Origin: Mucilaginibacter achroorhodeus | Lineage (GTDB): Bacteria > Bacteroidota > Bacteroidia > Sphingobacteriales > Sphingobacteriaceae | DNA: 64,000 nt | Reading direction: 5' to 3' | Assembly (NCBI RefSeq): GCF_007846095.1 | Contig: NZ_VOEI01000001.1 | Span: forward strand, 496,001-560,000 | Shown here: positions 34,250 to 43,254 of the stretch, piece by piece | How the letters are laid out: each line of letters starts with the position of its first letter | Numbering within the stretch: position 1 is the stretch's first letter | Program-made: the position numbers and the translations under genes | Notes under the pieces: model-generated | Database searches by the model: none | What the model saw: the letters and a program-made list of their open reading frames with translations, nothing else | Told to the model about the DNA's origin: nothing

Positions 34250-34621
34250 ATGCGAATAATTAAAAAAATCAGTCTTAGCATTTTGGTGCTTTTGTACCTT
34301 CTTGCCGGGCTCAATCATTTCATCCATCCGGAGGGCTACATACGTATCATTCCGCCATACATTCCATTGCCGGTTATCGCCAATTATTTGGCCGGTGCAT
34401 TTGAAATTTTATTAGCGTTGTTAATGATACGGCCTAAAACCCGTAAGGTTGCCTCATGGGGTTTAATATTACTTTTAGCCGCTTTTTTGCCGGTACATAT
34501 CAGCATGCTTATTGATGCTCCGTTACAGGTTGGCGCATTGATGGTAACACCGGTAATTGCATGGATAAGACTGTTGTTACAGCCGGTGTTAATGCTTTGG
34601 GCATGGTGGCACAGAAAATAA
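34250..34621 (+). CDS. DoxX-like small membrane protein
   Basis: A 123-residue protein with four membrane helices. The first contains LYLLAGLNHFIHPEGYIRIIPP and the second ANYLAGAFEILLALLMI, both typical of the DoxX/COG4270 family. No biochemical function is firmly assigned. The ATG at 34250 is preferred to an upstream in-frame start because the longer form adds 42 residues unlike the family. It stands alone and is divergent from hemA. Confidence 0.8.
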   Translation: MRIIKKISLSILVLLYLLAGLNHFIHPEGYIRIIPPYIPLPVIANYLAGAFEILLALLMIRPKTRKVASWGLILLLAAFLPVHISMLIDAPLQVGALMVTPVIAWIRLLLQPVLMLWAWWHRK

Positions 34622-34699
34622 GGTATTGGATGGGTTCCTAATTATCTGAGGTTTTGAGTCAATAAAACAATCAGCTTAAAAATGGGTTAAAAAGGCACT

Positions 34700-36226
34700 A
34701 TGGATCTGCAAAGTATTGAATTGCGCAACCTGGAAGCACAGGATTACCAGGAGCTGAAAAAATCAATGAAGTCGGCCTACCTGGATATGGATGAGGACTA
34801 TTGGGACTCCGCATCAATCAAAAAATTGATCAAGCTTTTTCCCGAAGGGCAGGTTTGCGTTACCGTAAACGGCGAAGTGGTAGGTTGTGCGTTGAGTATC
34901 ATTGTAGATTATAAAAAGTATGGCGATGCACATACCTATAAGCAGATAACCGCTGGTGGCTCCTTTAAAACGCATGATGACAAGGGTGATGTACTTTACG
35001 GCATTGAGATATTTGTACACCCAAAATATCGTGGTTTGCGCCTTGCACGCCGCTTATACGAAGCGCGCAAAGCTTTGTGCGAAAAGCTGAACCTGAAGAG
35101 CATCATCGCTGGTGGCCGTATACCAAACTATCAAAAATTTCAGAACGATCTTACGCCTCGCCAGTATATCGATAAGGTAAAGTATAAGGAAATATACGAC
35201 CCTACCCTATCGTTCCAATTGGCTAATGATTTTCACGTTCGCAAAATATTACGCAATTACCTGCCTGAGGATGCCCGCTCAAAAGGCTTTGCCACATTAA
35301 TAGAATGGAACAATGTTTATTATGAGGAGGTAAGCTCAGTTATCAATAATAAAACAGTTGTGCGTATCGGGCTGGTGCAATGGCAGATGCGCCCTTACAA
35401 CAACATCAGCGAGCTGATGAAACATGCCGAGTACTTTATTGACGCGGTGAGTGATTACCAGTCTGATTTTATCCTTTTCCCAGAGCTTTTTAACACGCCA
35501 TTAATGGCCGAGTACAACCATATGGATGCGGCTAAAGCAATGCGCGAGCTGGCAAAGTCTACAGACCCTATAACCGAAGCGTTTTCAAAGCTCGCTGTTT
35601 CTTATAATGTAAATATTGTAGCCGGAAGCATGCCTAAGGTAGAAGGTGAGCATTTGTATAACGTTTCCTATCTCTTCCGCCGCAACGGCAGTATGGAAGA
35701 GACTGTAAAAATACATCCCACCCCTTCAGAGATAAGCTCATGGGGTATGCGTGGTGGTAACGATCTGCGGGTGTTTGATACCGATTCCGGCAAGATAGGG
35801 ATATTGATCTGCTACGATGTAGAATTCCCGGAGCTATCGCGTATTTTGGCCAGCCAGGATATGCAGATACTGTTTGTACCTTTCTTAACCGATACCCAAA
35901 ACGGCTATAACCGCGTTAAGTTTTGCGCGCAGGCCCGTGCCGTGGAGAACGAATGTTATGTAGCCATTGCAGGCTGCGTAGGCAACCTGCCTAATGTAAA
36001 CAACATGGATATCTCTTACGCGCAGTCGGCGGTGTTTACGCCGTCTGATTTTGGTTTTCCTACCAATGGTATCCAGTCTGAAGCGACACCGAACAGCGAA
36101 ATGATCGTGATAGCAGATGTAGACTTATCCATATTGGGCGAACTGCATGAATACGGCAGCGTACAAAACCTGAAAGACCGTCGTACCGATCTTTACGGGA
36201 TTACATTTAACGGGAAGAAAGTTTAG
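34700..36226 (+). CDS. GNAT acetyltransferase-nitrilase fusion protein
   Basis: A 508-residue two-domain protein. Residues 1-200 are a GNAT N-acetyltransferase (IEIFVHPKYRGLRLARRLYEARK as the acetyl-CoA motif). Residues about 220-505 are a carbon-nitrogen hydrolase with the triad Glu262 (FPELF), Lys337 (KIHPT) and Cys371 (ICYDVEFPE), which cleaves an amide or nitrile C-N bond. The cytosolic substrate is unknown. It is followed 9 bp later by an alpha/beta hydrolase gene, likely the same operon. Confidence 0.9.
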   Translation: MDLQSIELRNLEAQDYQELKKSMKSAYLDMDEDYWDSASIKKLIKLFPEGQVCVTVNGEVVGCALSIIVDYKKYGDAHTYKQITAGGSFKTHDDKGDVLYGIEIFVHPKYRGLRLARRLYEARKALCEKLNLKSIIAGGRIPNYQKFQNDLTPRQYIDKVKYKEIYDPTLSFQLANDFHVRKILRNYLPEDARSKGFATLIEWNNVYYEEVSSVINNKTVVRIGLVQWQMRPYNNISELMKHAEYFIDAVSDYQSDFILFPELFNTPLMAEYNHMDAAKAMRELAKSTDPITEAFSKLAVSYNVNIVAGSMPKVEGEHLYNVSYLFRRNGSMEETVKIHPTPSEISSWGMRGGNDLRVFDTDSGKIGILICYDVEFPELSRILASQDMQILFVPFLTDTQNGYNRVKFCAQARAVENECYVAIAGCVGNLPNVNNMDISYAQSAVFTPSDFGFPTNGIQSEATPNSEMIVIADVDLSILGELHEYGSVQNLKDRRTDLYGITFNGKKV

Positions 36227-36235
36227 CTTTACGCT

Positions 36236-37066
36236 ATGATTCTCACCGAGCAATATACTATACCCGGCGCTAAAGGCAGGCCTATCACGGCCGATCTCAC
36301 TTACGATGATCTTGATCCCAAGGCTCCGTTGGTGATATTTGCCCATGGGATCCGCGGTTTTAAAGATTGGGGGGCACATCATTTAGTGGCTCGCCGATTT
36401 GCTGAAAATGGCTTTCGGTACCTGAAATTTAATTTTTCACACAACGGTACCACACCGGAGCATTTGACTGAATTTGCCGACTTGATAGCTTTTGGCGATA
36501 ACACCTTTTCTATCGAACTTGATGATCTGAATAATGTTATAGATTTTGCCTGCAGCGGCGCAGCTATACCTGTTGCGGATGGCGTTTTCCTGATAGGGCA
36601 TAGTCTTGGCGGTGGTGTAAGTATCGTGAAAACAGCGGAGGATAACCGTATAAAAAACTTGGCGACATTGGCAGCAATTGCCCATTTCGATAAACTGTGG
36701 CCCAAACAAATCGAAGATCAATGGAGGTTGCAGGGTGTTATATACATGAAAAATGCACGTACAGGTCAGGATATGCCTTATCGTGTAACCATGCTCGAAG
36801 ACCTGGATAAAAATCCGGTTAGGTTAAACATTCAGCACCGTGCTGCAGAGATAACTCAGCCATGGCTCATTATACATGGTGATGCTGACGCAAGTGTGCC
36901 ACTTAAACATGCAGAACTGCTTAAAGCTGCCAATCCTAATGCCGAGTTGCTTGTGATCCATGGTGCAGATCATGTCTTCAACGTTTCACAACCGTATTTA
37001 AAGGATGTTCTTACGTTGCAACTTAAGCAGGTTGCAGATGCTGTGATCACTTTCTTTAGACAGTAG
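36236..37066 (+). CDS. Alpha/beta hydrolase (dienelactone hydrolase-like)
   Basis: A 276-residue cytosolic hydrolase with oxyanion motif FAHGIRGFKDWG (35-46), nucleophile Ser123 in GHSLGGG, acid Asp218 in HGDADASVP and His246 in GADHVF. There is no signal peptide. It is probably co-transcribed with the GNAT-nitrilase gene 9 bp upstream; together they may work on one acyl or amide compound, but the substrate is not known. Confidence 0.88.
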   Translation: MILTEQYTIPGAKGRPITADLTYDDLDPKAPLVIFAHGIRGFKDWGAHHLVARRFAENGFRYLKFNFSHNGTTPEHLTEFADLIAFGDNTFSIELDDLNNVIDFACSGAAIPVADGVFLIGHSLGGGVSIVKTAEDNRIKNLATLAAIAHFDKLWPKQIEDQWRLQGVIYMKNARTGQDMPYRVTMLEDLDKNPVRLNIQHRAAEITQPWLIIHGDADASVPLKHAELLKAANPNAELLVIHGADHVFNVSQPYLKDVLTLQLKQVADAVITFFRQ

Positions 37067-37137
37067 CCTTTTTACATCTGAAAGTAAAAACAATACTGAC
37101 CATTTTGTTTAATAGTCAAACACCCTATACTTGTTGG

Positions 37138-38139
37138 ATGAGTTTAGCACGGTCGCGTAAAGAAGGCGCCAAATACCAAAATACAATTTCAACCACCGAG
37201 GGCGGTTTCAATATCATGTTTCCCATGATGAGGGAATATATTAATAACAAAGCCGAAACCGTTCCCAAAAAAACTTTGGGCCCTTTTAAAACTGACATGA
37301 GCATTTATCAAACACCTCCGTCAGAAGGGTTGCGCATTACCTGGATAGGACACTCCAGCCTTATCATTGAAATTGATGGCATCCGTATTTTAACAGATCC
37401 GGTTTGGAGTCAGCGTGTATCCTTTACGCAACTGATGGGTCCTAAAAGATTTTTCCAGCCGCCGCTTGCATTAGCCAATCTGCCTCCTATTGACCTGGTA
37501 ATATGCTCTCATGACCATTACGATCATTTGGACGAAGCTACTATCCGTTTCCTGGCTGATAAAAATATTCCTTTTATCACATCCCTTGGCGTGGGTAAAT
37601 ACCTCACGGCATGGGGCGTAAAACCGGAATTGGTAAAGGAAATGGACTGGGGCGATACATTTAACATCAAAGACTTAAGTATTACATCCTGCCCTACCAG
37701 GCATTTTTCCGGTCGCGGCATAACACATCGTAACGAAACACTTTGGGCCTCCTTTGTTATCAAAGGCCCAAAACATAATATCTATTTCGGCGCCGATTCA
37801 GGCTGGTCTCCTGATTTTGAGAAGATAGGTGAAGCTTATGGTCCATTCGATCTTACCATACTCGAGATAGGTGCCTATGGCAAATACTGGCCGGACATTC
37901 ACATGGGGCCCAATAACGCTTCGAACGCTCATTTAGCACTAAAAGGAAAAGTGATGATGCCAATCCATTGGGCTACATTTAACCTTGCCCTGCATGCCTG
38001 GTATGAGCCTGCTGAGTTGTTAGAGAAATTTGCTGAGCAAAAGAACATCGAACTCTTTTTACCTGAACCCGGCCAACCGACGGAGGTAAGTACGTTCAAC
38101 TCTAAATGGTGGAAGCGGTTTATGAGCAACAACGGTTAA
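37138..38139 (+). CDS. MBL-fold metallo-hydrolase (UlaG/NAPE-PLD-like)
   Basis: A 333-residue metallo-beta-lactamase-fold hydrolase. The metal motif SHDHYDHLD carries His125, His127, Asp129 and His130; further ligands are expected in TRHFSGR and the C-terminal PIHWATF. ITWIGHSSLIIEIDGIRILTDPVW before the motif is typical of the UlaG/NAPE-PLD group, which includes phosphodiesterases and lactonases. The ATG at 37138 is preferred to an upstream TTG. It lacks a signal peptide. Substrate unknown. Confidence 0.87.
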   Translation: MSLARSRKEGAKYQNTISTTEGGFNIMFPMMREYINNKAETVPKKTLGPFKTDMSIYQTPPSEGLRITWIGHSSLIIEIDGIRILTDPVWSQRVSFTQLMGPKRFFQPPLALANLPPIDLVICSHDHYDHLDEATIRFLADKNIPFITSLGVGKYLTAWGVKPELVKEMDWGDTFNIKDLSITSCPTRHFSGRGITHRNETLWASFVIKGPKHNIYFGADSGWSPDFEKIGEAYGPFDLTILEIGAYGKYWPDIHMGPNNASNAHLALKGKVMMPIHWATFNLALHAWYEPAELLEKFAEQKNIELFLPEPGQPTEVSTFNSKWWKRFMSNNG

Positions 38140-38158
38140 GTAAGATAGCTTAAACTAA

Positions 38159-38187
38159 AAAGGCCTCTCGATATAGAGAAAGCCTTT
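38159..38187 (+). terminator. Hairpin terminator after the MBL-fold gene
   Basis: AAAGGC (38159-38164) and GCCTTT (38182-38187) enclose an inner CTCT/AGAG pair, 20 bp after the stop. The T tract is weak (TTTGATT), so termination may be partial. The rest of the 254-bp gap before trxA has short hairpins (GTCAC/GTGAC; AACGTAT/ATACGTT at 38347-38353 and 38363-38369) and no gene. Confidence 0.55.
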
Positions 38188-38393
38188 GATTGCACAAGAT
38201 TTAGGAGGTTATTTCTTTCGACCAAATTGGCCGTGATTGTCATTTAAGCATTTAAACGATAACGTTGTAACAAATATAAAAATAAAGTCACCACTTAGTG
38301 ACATTATTTAACATATCTTTTTTGCCAGAAAATATACACTTTAGCAAACGTATTATTTATGCATACGTTGTAATTAAAAAAAGAGAATAACCA

Positions 38394-38690
38394 ATGGCAA
38401 ACTTTAATGATATCATCGCATCAGAAAAACCGGTACTTGTAGATTTTTCGGCGGAGTGGTGCGGCCCTTGTAAGATGATGCCACCTATTTTGAAACAGGT
38501 AAAAGATGCATTAGGTGATAAGGTGACCATTATCAAAATAGATATCGATAAAAACCCCGCGGCAGCCAATGCATATCACGTGCAAAGTGTTCCTACTTTG
38601 ATGGTGTTCCAAAAAGGCCAAACCAAGTGGCGCCAAAGCGGTGTAATGCAGGCAGGGCAACTGCAGCAGGTGCTTAGCCAATATCTATAG
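38394..38690 (+). CDS. trxA: Thioredoxin
   Basis: A 98-residue cytosolic thioredoxin that reduces protein disulfides. Active site WCGPC is at 22-26 and the cis-proline Pro67 is in SVPT. It is slightly shorter than E. coli TrxA but has the complete fold (VDFSAEWCGPCKMMPP, IDIDKNP, VFQKGQ, SGVMQAGQL). It is convergent with the DUF1624 gene, 2 bp apart. Confidence 0.95.
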   Translation: MANFNDIIASEKPVLVDFSAEWCGPCKMMPPILKQVKDALGDKVTIIKIDIDKNPAAANAYHVQSVPTLMVFQKGQTKWRQSGVMQAGQLQQVLSQYL

Positions 38691-38692
38691 TT

Positions 38693-39883
38693 TTACAAAT
38701 AGCTAAGCCACCACTGCCGATGTGTTTTCTTGTATTTTGAAAACCACTTGCACGGGTAGTAAAGTATTAATATAACACCTAACCAAAACAGATAAACAAC
38801 ACTGAGGCTAAAGCCTAAGCCAGGTGGCGTAAACAGGAAAGGGTCATTAGGCGTAATGATCTGCGATGTTTTAAACCCTTGCAAAAAGAACACGATAATT
38901 GTGATAATACGTATAAGGTAAAAGTGCAGGATATAATAGAAAAATGGCACACTGCCATAAGTTTTAAAGAATTCCGATACCTTTCCTGAAACATTTTCTG
39001 TAAGGGCCAGTACCAGCAATCCTACTGATAGGGTTAGGCAACAGTACATCAACGATGGCGGATATTTACTTATATTAAGGAAAGATATTACTGTGAATAC
39101 CGTATTTTTCTGTACTGACCAGGGCGCAGGATCGCCATATCCGTTTACTATCCTTAATACGATGAACAATGCAAACAAAGAGGCCGAGCTAACAAGCAAA
39201 AAACGCTTTCGGTTTGCCGGATTGTAACCGTTTTTGTAAAGCGTTCCAAATAAATATCCAAGGAACATCACCCCTGTCCAAGGCAGTATTGCGTACAGGT
39301 CAAATACGATATGGGTTTTATCTAAGAAGAATAGGGTTCCTCTGGCGGTAAAAAATACTTTTAATAACACGTCTTCGGTGGTGTTGGGTGCCACCGTCAT
39401 TGTAGTGATTATATCATGTCCTACAATCAGCAGTATTCCTAAAGCGCCTATAACCCGTACCGGAAGCCAGATCAATAAACCCAACAATATCATGCTGATA
39501 CCGATAACCCATATCACCTGCAAGGCAAAGCTATTAAATAGCGGGTTAAGCGAAAAAGCAAACGATATCAATACAAGTTCTACGAAAACAAGCCATATCC
39601 CGCGCTTTATCAAAAAGCTGATCAATTCGCTTTTGCTACGACGAGTGCTTACCAGGTAAACCGATACGCCGCTTAAGAAAACAAATATAGGCGCACAAAA
39701 ATGGGTGATAAACCTGGTAAAGAAAAGGAAGGGCGTAGTGGTTTTTAGGTTGGTAGGATCGGAAAAGGCACCGCCCTGATGCAGAAAATCACGGACATGG
39801 TCTAACGCCATTATTAGCATGATAACGCCGCGCAGAATATCAATGGATTGGATACGCTGCTTTACAGGTAAAGTACTGGTCAT
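38693..39883 (-). CDS. DUF1624/HGSNAT-like polytopic membrane protein
   Basis: A 396-residue inner-membrane protein with about ten helices. The N-terminal IQSIDILRGVIMLIMALDHVRDFLH matches the DUF1624 (heparan-alpha-glucosaminide N-acetyltransferase catalytic) family, related to YeiB and the OafA-like acyltransferases. It may acylate a cell-envelope sugar, but the substrate is unknown. It lies after the PAP2 gene on the same strand (35 bp), and may share its operon. Confidence 0.8.
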   Translation of the reverse strand: MTSTLPVKQRIQSIDILRGVIMLIMALDHVRDFLHQGGAFSDPTNLKTTTPFLFFTRFITHFCAPIFVFLSGVSVYLVSTRRSKSELISFLIKRGIWLVFVELVLISFAFSLNPLFNSFALQVIWVIGISMILLGLLIWLPVRVIGALGILLIVGHDIITTMTVAPNTTEDVLLKVFFTARGTLFFLDKTHIVFDLYAILPWTGVMFLGYLFGTLYKNGYNPANRKRFLLVSSASLFALFIVLRIVNGYGDPAPWSVQKNTVFTVISFLNISKYPPSLMYCCLTLSVGLLVLALTENVSGKVSEFFKTYGSVPFFYYILHFYLIRIITIIVFFLQGFKTSQIITPNDPFLFTPPGLGFSLSVVYLFWLGVILILYYPCKWFSKYKKTHRQWWLSYL

Positions 39884-39918
39884 TGCTTTCAGGATTTAGT
39901 TGCCTGAAAATAAATAAT

Positions 39919-40584
39919 TTATTTGGTTTCGGCAACCGGGGCCTCCTGCCTGTCGGCCGGTTTGCGCAGGTAATAATAAGCCAATACATACAGGCACGGC
40001 AAGCCCAACAGGAACCCGCCTACTACATCTGTAAACCAGTGAGCTCCGAGATAGATGCGCGATATCGGTATGGTGAAAATTAAAAATGTACTCACAACAA
40101 TTACCGGATACCTAATCCATTTGGGCACTTTCTCCAACTGCAGCATCAGCAAGATCATAAAACCAAAGAATACCACGTAGAATAGCACATGCCCGCTGGG
40201 GAAACTCTGCTGCGCCGTTTTCTTTACAATCCGCACGAGTGTATCAGATGGTCGTGGCCTGTTCACAACGGCCTTAACAATGGTGCTTACCAATCCGCTT
40301 AAACTGGTGAGCAGCACAAAGCCCGCTGCTTTTTTATACTTAAATAAAAAAAATATTAAAGCTGTACCTAACACCATTATCACAGACTCTGGCATGTAAC
40401 CAGGTGTGCTAATGGCATACATTAAGCCATCGATCGTTTCGTTCTGATGTTCCTGTATATCACGTGAGAACCGGACATCGATTGAAAGATCAGGATAGAT
40501 GTGCACAACCACCGATAACGCCACAAAACCGACAGTGATCAATAAAAGTACAAAAAGCAAAATGCGCTGCCGGCGTTGGTTCAT
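39919..40584 (-). CDS. PAP2-family membrane phosphatase
   Basis: A 221-residue inner-membrane phosphatase with about six helices and the full three-part PAP2 motif: KAVVNRPRP (Lys104, Arg111), PSGH (129-132) and SRIYLGAHWFTD (Arg176, His182, Asp186). It would remove phosphate from a lipid phosphate such as phosphatidic acid, PGP or undecaprenyl diphosphate. It follows poxB by 4 bp, so the two are probably co-transcribed. Confidence 0.9.
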   Translation of the reverse strand: MNQRRQRILLFVLLLITVGFVALSVVVHIYPDLSIDVRFSRDIQEHQNETIDGLMYAISTPGYMPESVIMVLGTALIFFLFKYKKAAGFVLLTSLSGLVSTIVKAVVNRPRPSDTLVRIVKKTAQQSFPSGHVLFYVVFFGFMILLMLQLEKVPKWIRYPVIVVSTFLIFTIPISRIYLGAHWFTDVVGGFLLGLPCLYVLAYYYLRKPADRQEAPVAETK

Positions 40585-40588
40585 GCGG

Positions 40589-42325
40589 TTAGATCAGGTC
40601 TTTGAAATGTTTATAGTTAGATCTGATGGTATCTACCACCTCATCAGTGCGACCATTCAACATCAGTTTGGTCATGGATAATGCCATACCCTTTACCTGG
40701 CTTAATTCTATCTTAGGCGGCATTGCCAGAGCTGCAGGATCGGTCATGATATTGATCACTGCCGGGCCGTTGTACAGGAATGCTTCACGAAGTTCATGTT
40801 TGGCTTCATCAGGATCGTTAATAGTGATGCCTCGGATACCCATAGCTTTTGCCACCATGGCAAAGTCAGGGTTATGCATATCGGTTTGCCAGTCTGGTAA
40901 GCCAGCCACCTGCATCTCCAATTTAACCATACCTAACGAACGGTTGTTAAAAACGACAATCTTAATCGGCAGGTTATACTGCGTTATAGTAGCAAGATCG
41001 CCCAACAGCATTGAAAGGCCGCCATCGCCGCACAGCGCAACCACCTGCCTGTTAGGAAAAGCCAATGCTGCACCAATAGCCTGCGGCATTGCGTTAGCCA
41101 TTGAGCCGTGATTAAACGACCCTATCATCTTGCGCTTACCGGTAGCATTAATGTAACGTGATCCCCACACGCATGACATGCCCGTATCTACAGTAAATAT
41201 AGCATCGGTAGCTGCTATCTCATCTAGCAGACTGGCGATATACTCGGGATGAATATTATCCTTTCGGCCTTTATCCTCCACATATATCTTCATGTTCTTC
41301 TTCACATCTCCATAAAACTCCATTTGCTCTTTAACAAAACTATCGTCTTCGTTTTGTTTAACAAGTGGCAGTAATGCGGTAAGCGTATCCTTGATATCAC
41401 CATTTAACCCAACATCTACCTTAGCCCTGCGGCCAATGCGTTCTGGTTTGATATCTACCTGCACTATTTTGCAATCGGTAGGCATAAAAGGTGTATAAGG
41501 AAAATCTGTACCCAACAAAACCAGCAATTCGCTCTGGTGCATGGCGTGGTAAGCAGATGGTAAACCTAATAGTCCGGTCATCCCAACTTCGTAAGGGTTA
41601 TCATACTGAATTTCCATTTTTGAACGGAAGGAGTAAGCAACCGGGGCATGCAACCTTTTGGATAAAGCAACAATCTCGTCATGAGCTTCGCCGGCGCCAA
41701 TACCGCAGAAAATGGTGATCTTTTTATAGCTGTTCAGCAGTTCGGCGAGTTTCTGTATATCTTCATCAGATGGGCGTATTACCGGGACAGGATTATAATT
41801 CACTGTTGATGATGTAATCTCCTCGGTGTCCATACTGGTAACATCGCCCGGCAGGCCAACCACTGCAACACCCTTACGGTGCAGGGCAGCCTGTATGGCC
41901 GACTGCATCATCCTTGGGAACTGCTTGGGTGTAGTAGCAACCTGATTGTAATGGCTACAATCATCAAACAATTTAATAGTATTGGTTTCCTGGAAATATT
42001 CGGTACCATATTCAAAACTGGCAACGGTTGATGCAATGGCGATAACCGGCGCTTCAGACCGGTGGGCATCGTATAAGCCATTTATCAAATGCACGTGCCC
42101 CGGGCCGCTGCTGCCTGCACAACAGGCAAGGTTACCGGTAAGCTGTGCCTCAGCACCGGCTGCGTATGCACCGGCCTCCTCATGGCGAACATGTATCCAC
42201 TGGATGCTGCCTTCTCTGCGCACTGCATCATTCACCTCATTCAAACTATCGCCGGTTACGGCGTATATACGTTTGATACCCGCGTTCACCAACATCTCTA
42301 CCAGTTGATCTGCAACATTTGCCAT
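40589..42325 (-). CDS. poxB: Pyruvate:quinone oxidoreductase (PoxB-type, TPP-dependent)
   Basis: A 578-residue thiamine-diphosphate enzyme that matches E. coli PoxB along its length; PoxB oxidises pyruvate to acetate and CO2 and passes electrons to quinone. Markers are the TPP-activating Glu49 in RHEEAGAYAAGAEAQL, the FAD-domain LLVLLGTDFPY, and the metal/TPP motif GDGGLSML (433-440) to FNN (459-461). The C-terminus follows the E. coli lipid-binding tail in length. An in-frame TTG 24 bp upstream overlaps the promoter, so the ATG at 42323-42325 is taken. Confidence 0.92.
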   Translation of the reverse strand: MANVADQLVEMLVNAGIKRIYAVTGDSLNEVNDAVRREGSIQWIHVRHEEAGAYAAGAEAQLTGNLACCAGSSGPGHVHLINGLYDAHRSEAPVIAIASTVASFEYGTEYFQETNTIKLFDDCSHYNQVATTPKQFPRMMQSAIQAALHRKGVAVVGLPGDVTSMDTEEITSSTVNYNPVPVIRPSDEDIQKLAELLNSYKKITIFCGIGAGEAHDEIVALSKRLHAPVAYSFRSKMEIQYDNPYEVGMTGLLGLPSAYHAMHQSELLVLLGTDFPYTPFMPTDCKIVQVDIKPERIGRRAKVDVGLNGDIKDTLTALLPLVKQNEDDSFVKEQMEFYGDVKKNMKIYVEDKGRKDNIHPEYIASLLDEIAATDAIFTVDTGMSCVWGSRYINATGKRKMIGSFNHGSMANAMPQAIGAALAFPNRQVVALCGDGGLSMLLGDLATITQYNLPIKIVVFNNRSLGMVKLEMQVAGLPDWQTDMHNPDFAMVAKAMGIRGITINDPDEAKHELREAFLYNGPAVINIMTDPAALAMPPKIELSQVKGMALSMTKLMLNGRTDEVVDTIRSNYKHFKDLI

Positions 42326-42346
42326 ATTCTTAGATTTGATATAGTA

Positions 42347-42376
42347 CAAACCTAATATAGCCGCAGGGGTTTTAAA
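42347..42376 (-). promoter_or_regulatory. Promoter of poxB operon
   Basis: On the minus strand a TTT (42374-42376), a 19-bp spacer and TAGGTTTG (42347-42354) match the Bacteroidota consensus (exact at -7, partial at -33). Transcription would start about 15 bp before the poxB ATG. Confidence 0.6.
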
Positions 42377-42418
42377 TATTATGAAAAGCAGTATATGAAG
42401 AGATGCTCGATTAAAACA

Positions 42419-42452
42419 AAAAAGCCCTGATGAAAATTCACCAGGGCTTTTT
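42419..42452 (-). terminator. Terminator after rplQ (end of the alpha ribosomal operon)
   Basis: AAAAAGCCCTGATGAA (42419-42434) pairs with TTCACCAGGGCTTTTT (42437-42452) over 16 positions with one G-T pair, and ends in a T run on the minus strand. It is the only clear terminator found at the 3' end of the long ribosomal gene run. Confidence 0.92.
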
Positions 42453-42473
42453 AACTTAAAGAAGTAATATCAA

Positions 42474-43064
42474 TTACTTGCCTTTTTCAGCGTTCTCTTC
42501 TTTGTCAGATGCTTTAGGAGCTTCCGCTTCAGGGGCTTCCTCAACTGCCGGAGCAGCTTCGGCTACAGGCGCAGTTTCAACTGCAGTTTCTTCGGTTGCA
42601 GCAGGTGCAGCCTCAGTAGTTGCGGCAGCAGCTTTACCTTTACCAGAACCACCACGACGACGTGATTTTTTCTCGGTTTTGGCAGCTACGTCTTTACCGT
42701 AAACAGTGTTATAGTCAACCAGCTCGATGATCGCCATTTCAGCGTTGTCACCCAAACGGTTTTCTAACTTAACGATACGAGTGTAACCACCCGGGCGGTT
42801 AGCAATTTTCTCAGCAATTTCACGGAACAGGATGTTCACAGTGTCTTTGTCTTGTAAATAGCTAAACACTGTACGGCGAGAGTGGGTAGTATCGTTTTTT
42901 GATTTTGTTAACAAAGGCTCAACATACACACGTAAAGCTTTCGCTTTAGCTAAAGTAGTGGTGATACGTTTGTGCAGGATAAGTGATGACGCCATGTTAG
43001 ACATCATTGCTTTGCGGTGGCTGTCGGTGCGGCCTAAGTGGTTAACTTTTTTTCCGTGTCTCAT
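42474..43064 (-). CDS. rplQ: 50S ribosomal protein L17
   Basis: A 196-residue L17. The conserved core (1 to about 128) starts [20 protein letters not shown] and is complete. A tail of about 68 residues follows, first basic ([13 protein letters not shown]) then very rich in Ala, Glu, Pro and Thr. The tail has no counterpart in E. coli L17 and is probably disordered at the ribosome surface. It is the last gene of the alpha operon. Confidence 0.97.
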   Translation of the reverse strand: MRHGKKVNHLGRTDSHRKAMMSNMASSLILHKRITTTLAKAKALRVYVEPLLTKSKNDTTHSRRTVFSYLQDKDTVNILFREIAEKIANRPGGYTRIVKLENRLGDNAEMAIIELVDYNTVYGKDVAAKTEKKSRRRGGSGKGKAAAATTEAAPAATEETAVETAPVAEAAPAVEEAPEAEAPKASDKEENAEKGK

Positions 43065-43202
43065 TTTTTTGTTGTTTGTGGCACGTGCATACCGTTGGGC
43101 GGCGGGTTATCGTCAAGCCCTCGGAATTACGCGTTGTTAGTGACTGGTTAATTAGTGATCAGAGATTAGTCACTGTATCCTCTCTGATCTGTTATAAAAA
43201 AA

Positions 43203-43249
43203 ATTGGTGATCAAAGACGAGACCAAATCTCTTTTCTCTAATCACCAAT
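43203..43249. repeat. Inverted repeat between rpoA and rplQ
   Basis: ATTGGTGAT (43203-43211) and ATCACCAAT (43241-43249) pair in the 190-bp spacer. The spacer also holds scattered words such as AGTGATCAGAGATTAG. Related sequences lie at 45494-45535 and 62946-62996, also within ribosomal gene spacers. Confidence 0.6.
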
Positions 43250-43254
43250 CTCTA

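Noticed and set aside
42326..42349. Upstream TTG start for PoxB
   Set aside because: It overlaps a good promoter -7 element and adds residues absent from the family.
42478..42702. Ser/Ala-rich plus-strand ORF opposite the L17 tail
   Set aside because: Mirror of the low-complexity tail codons; no independent support.
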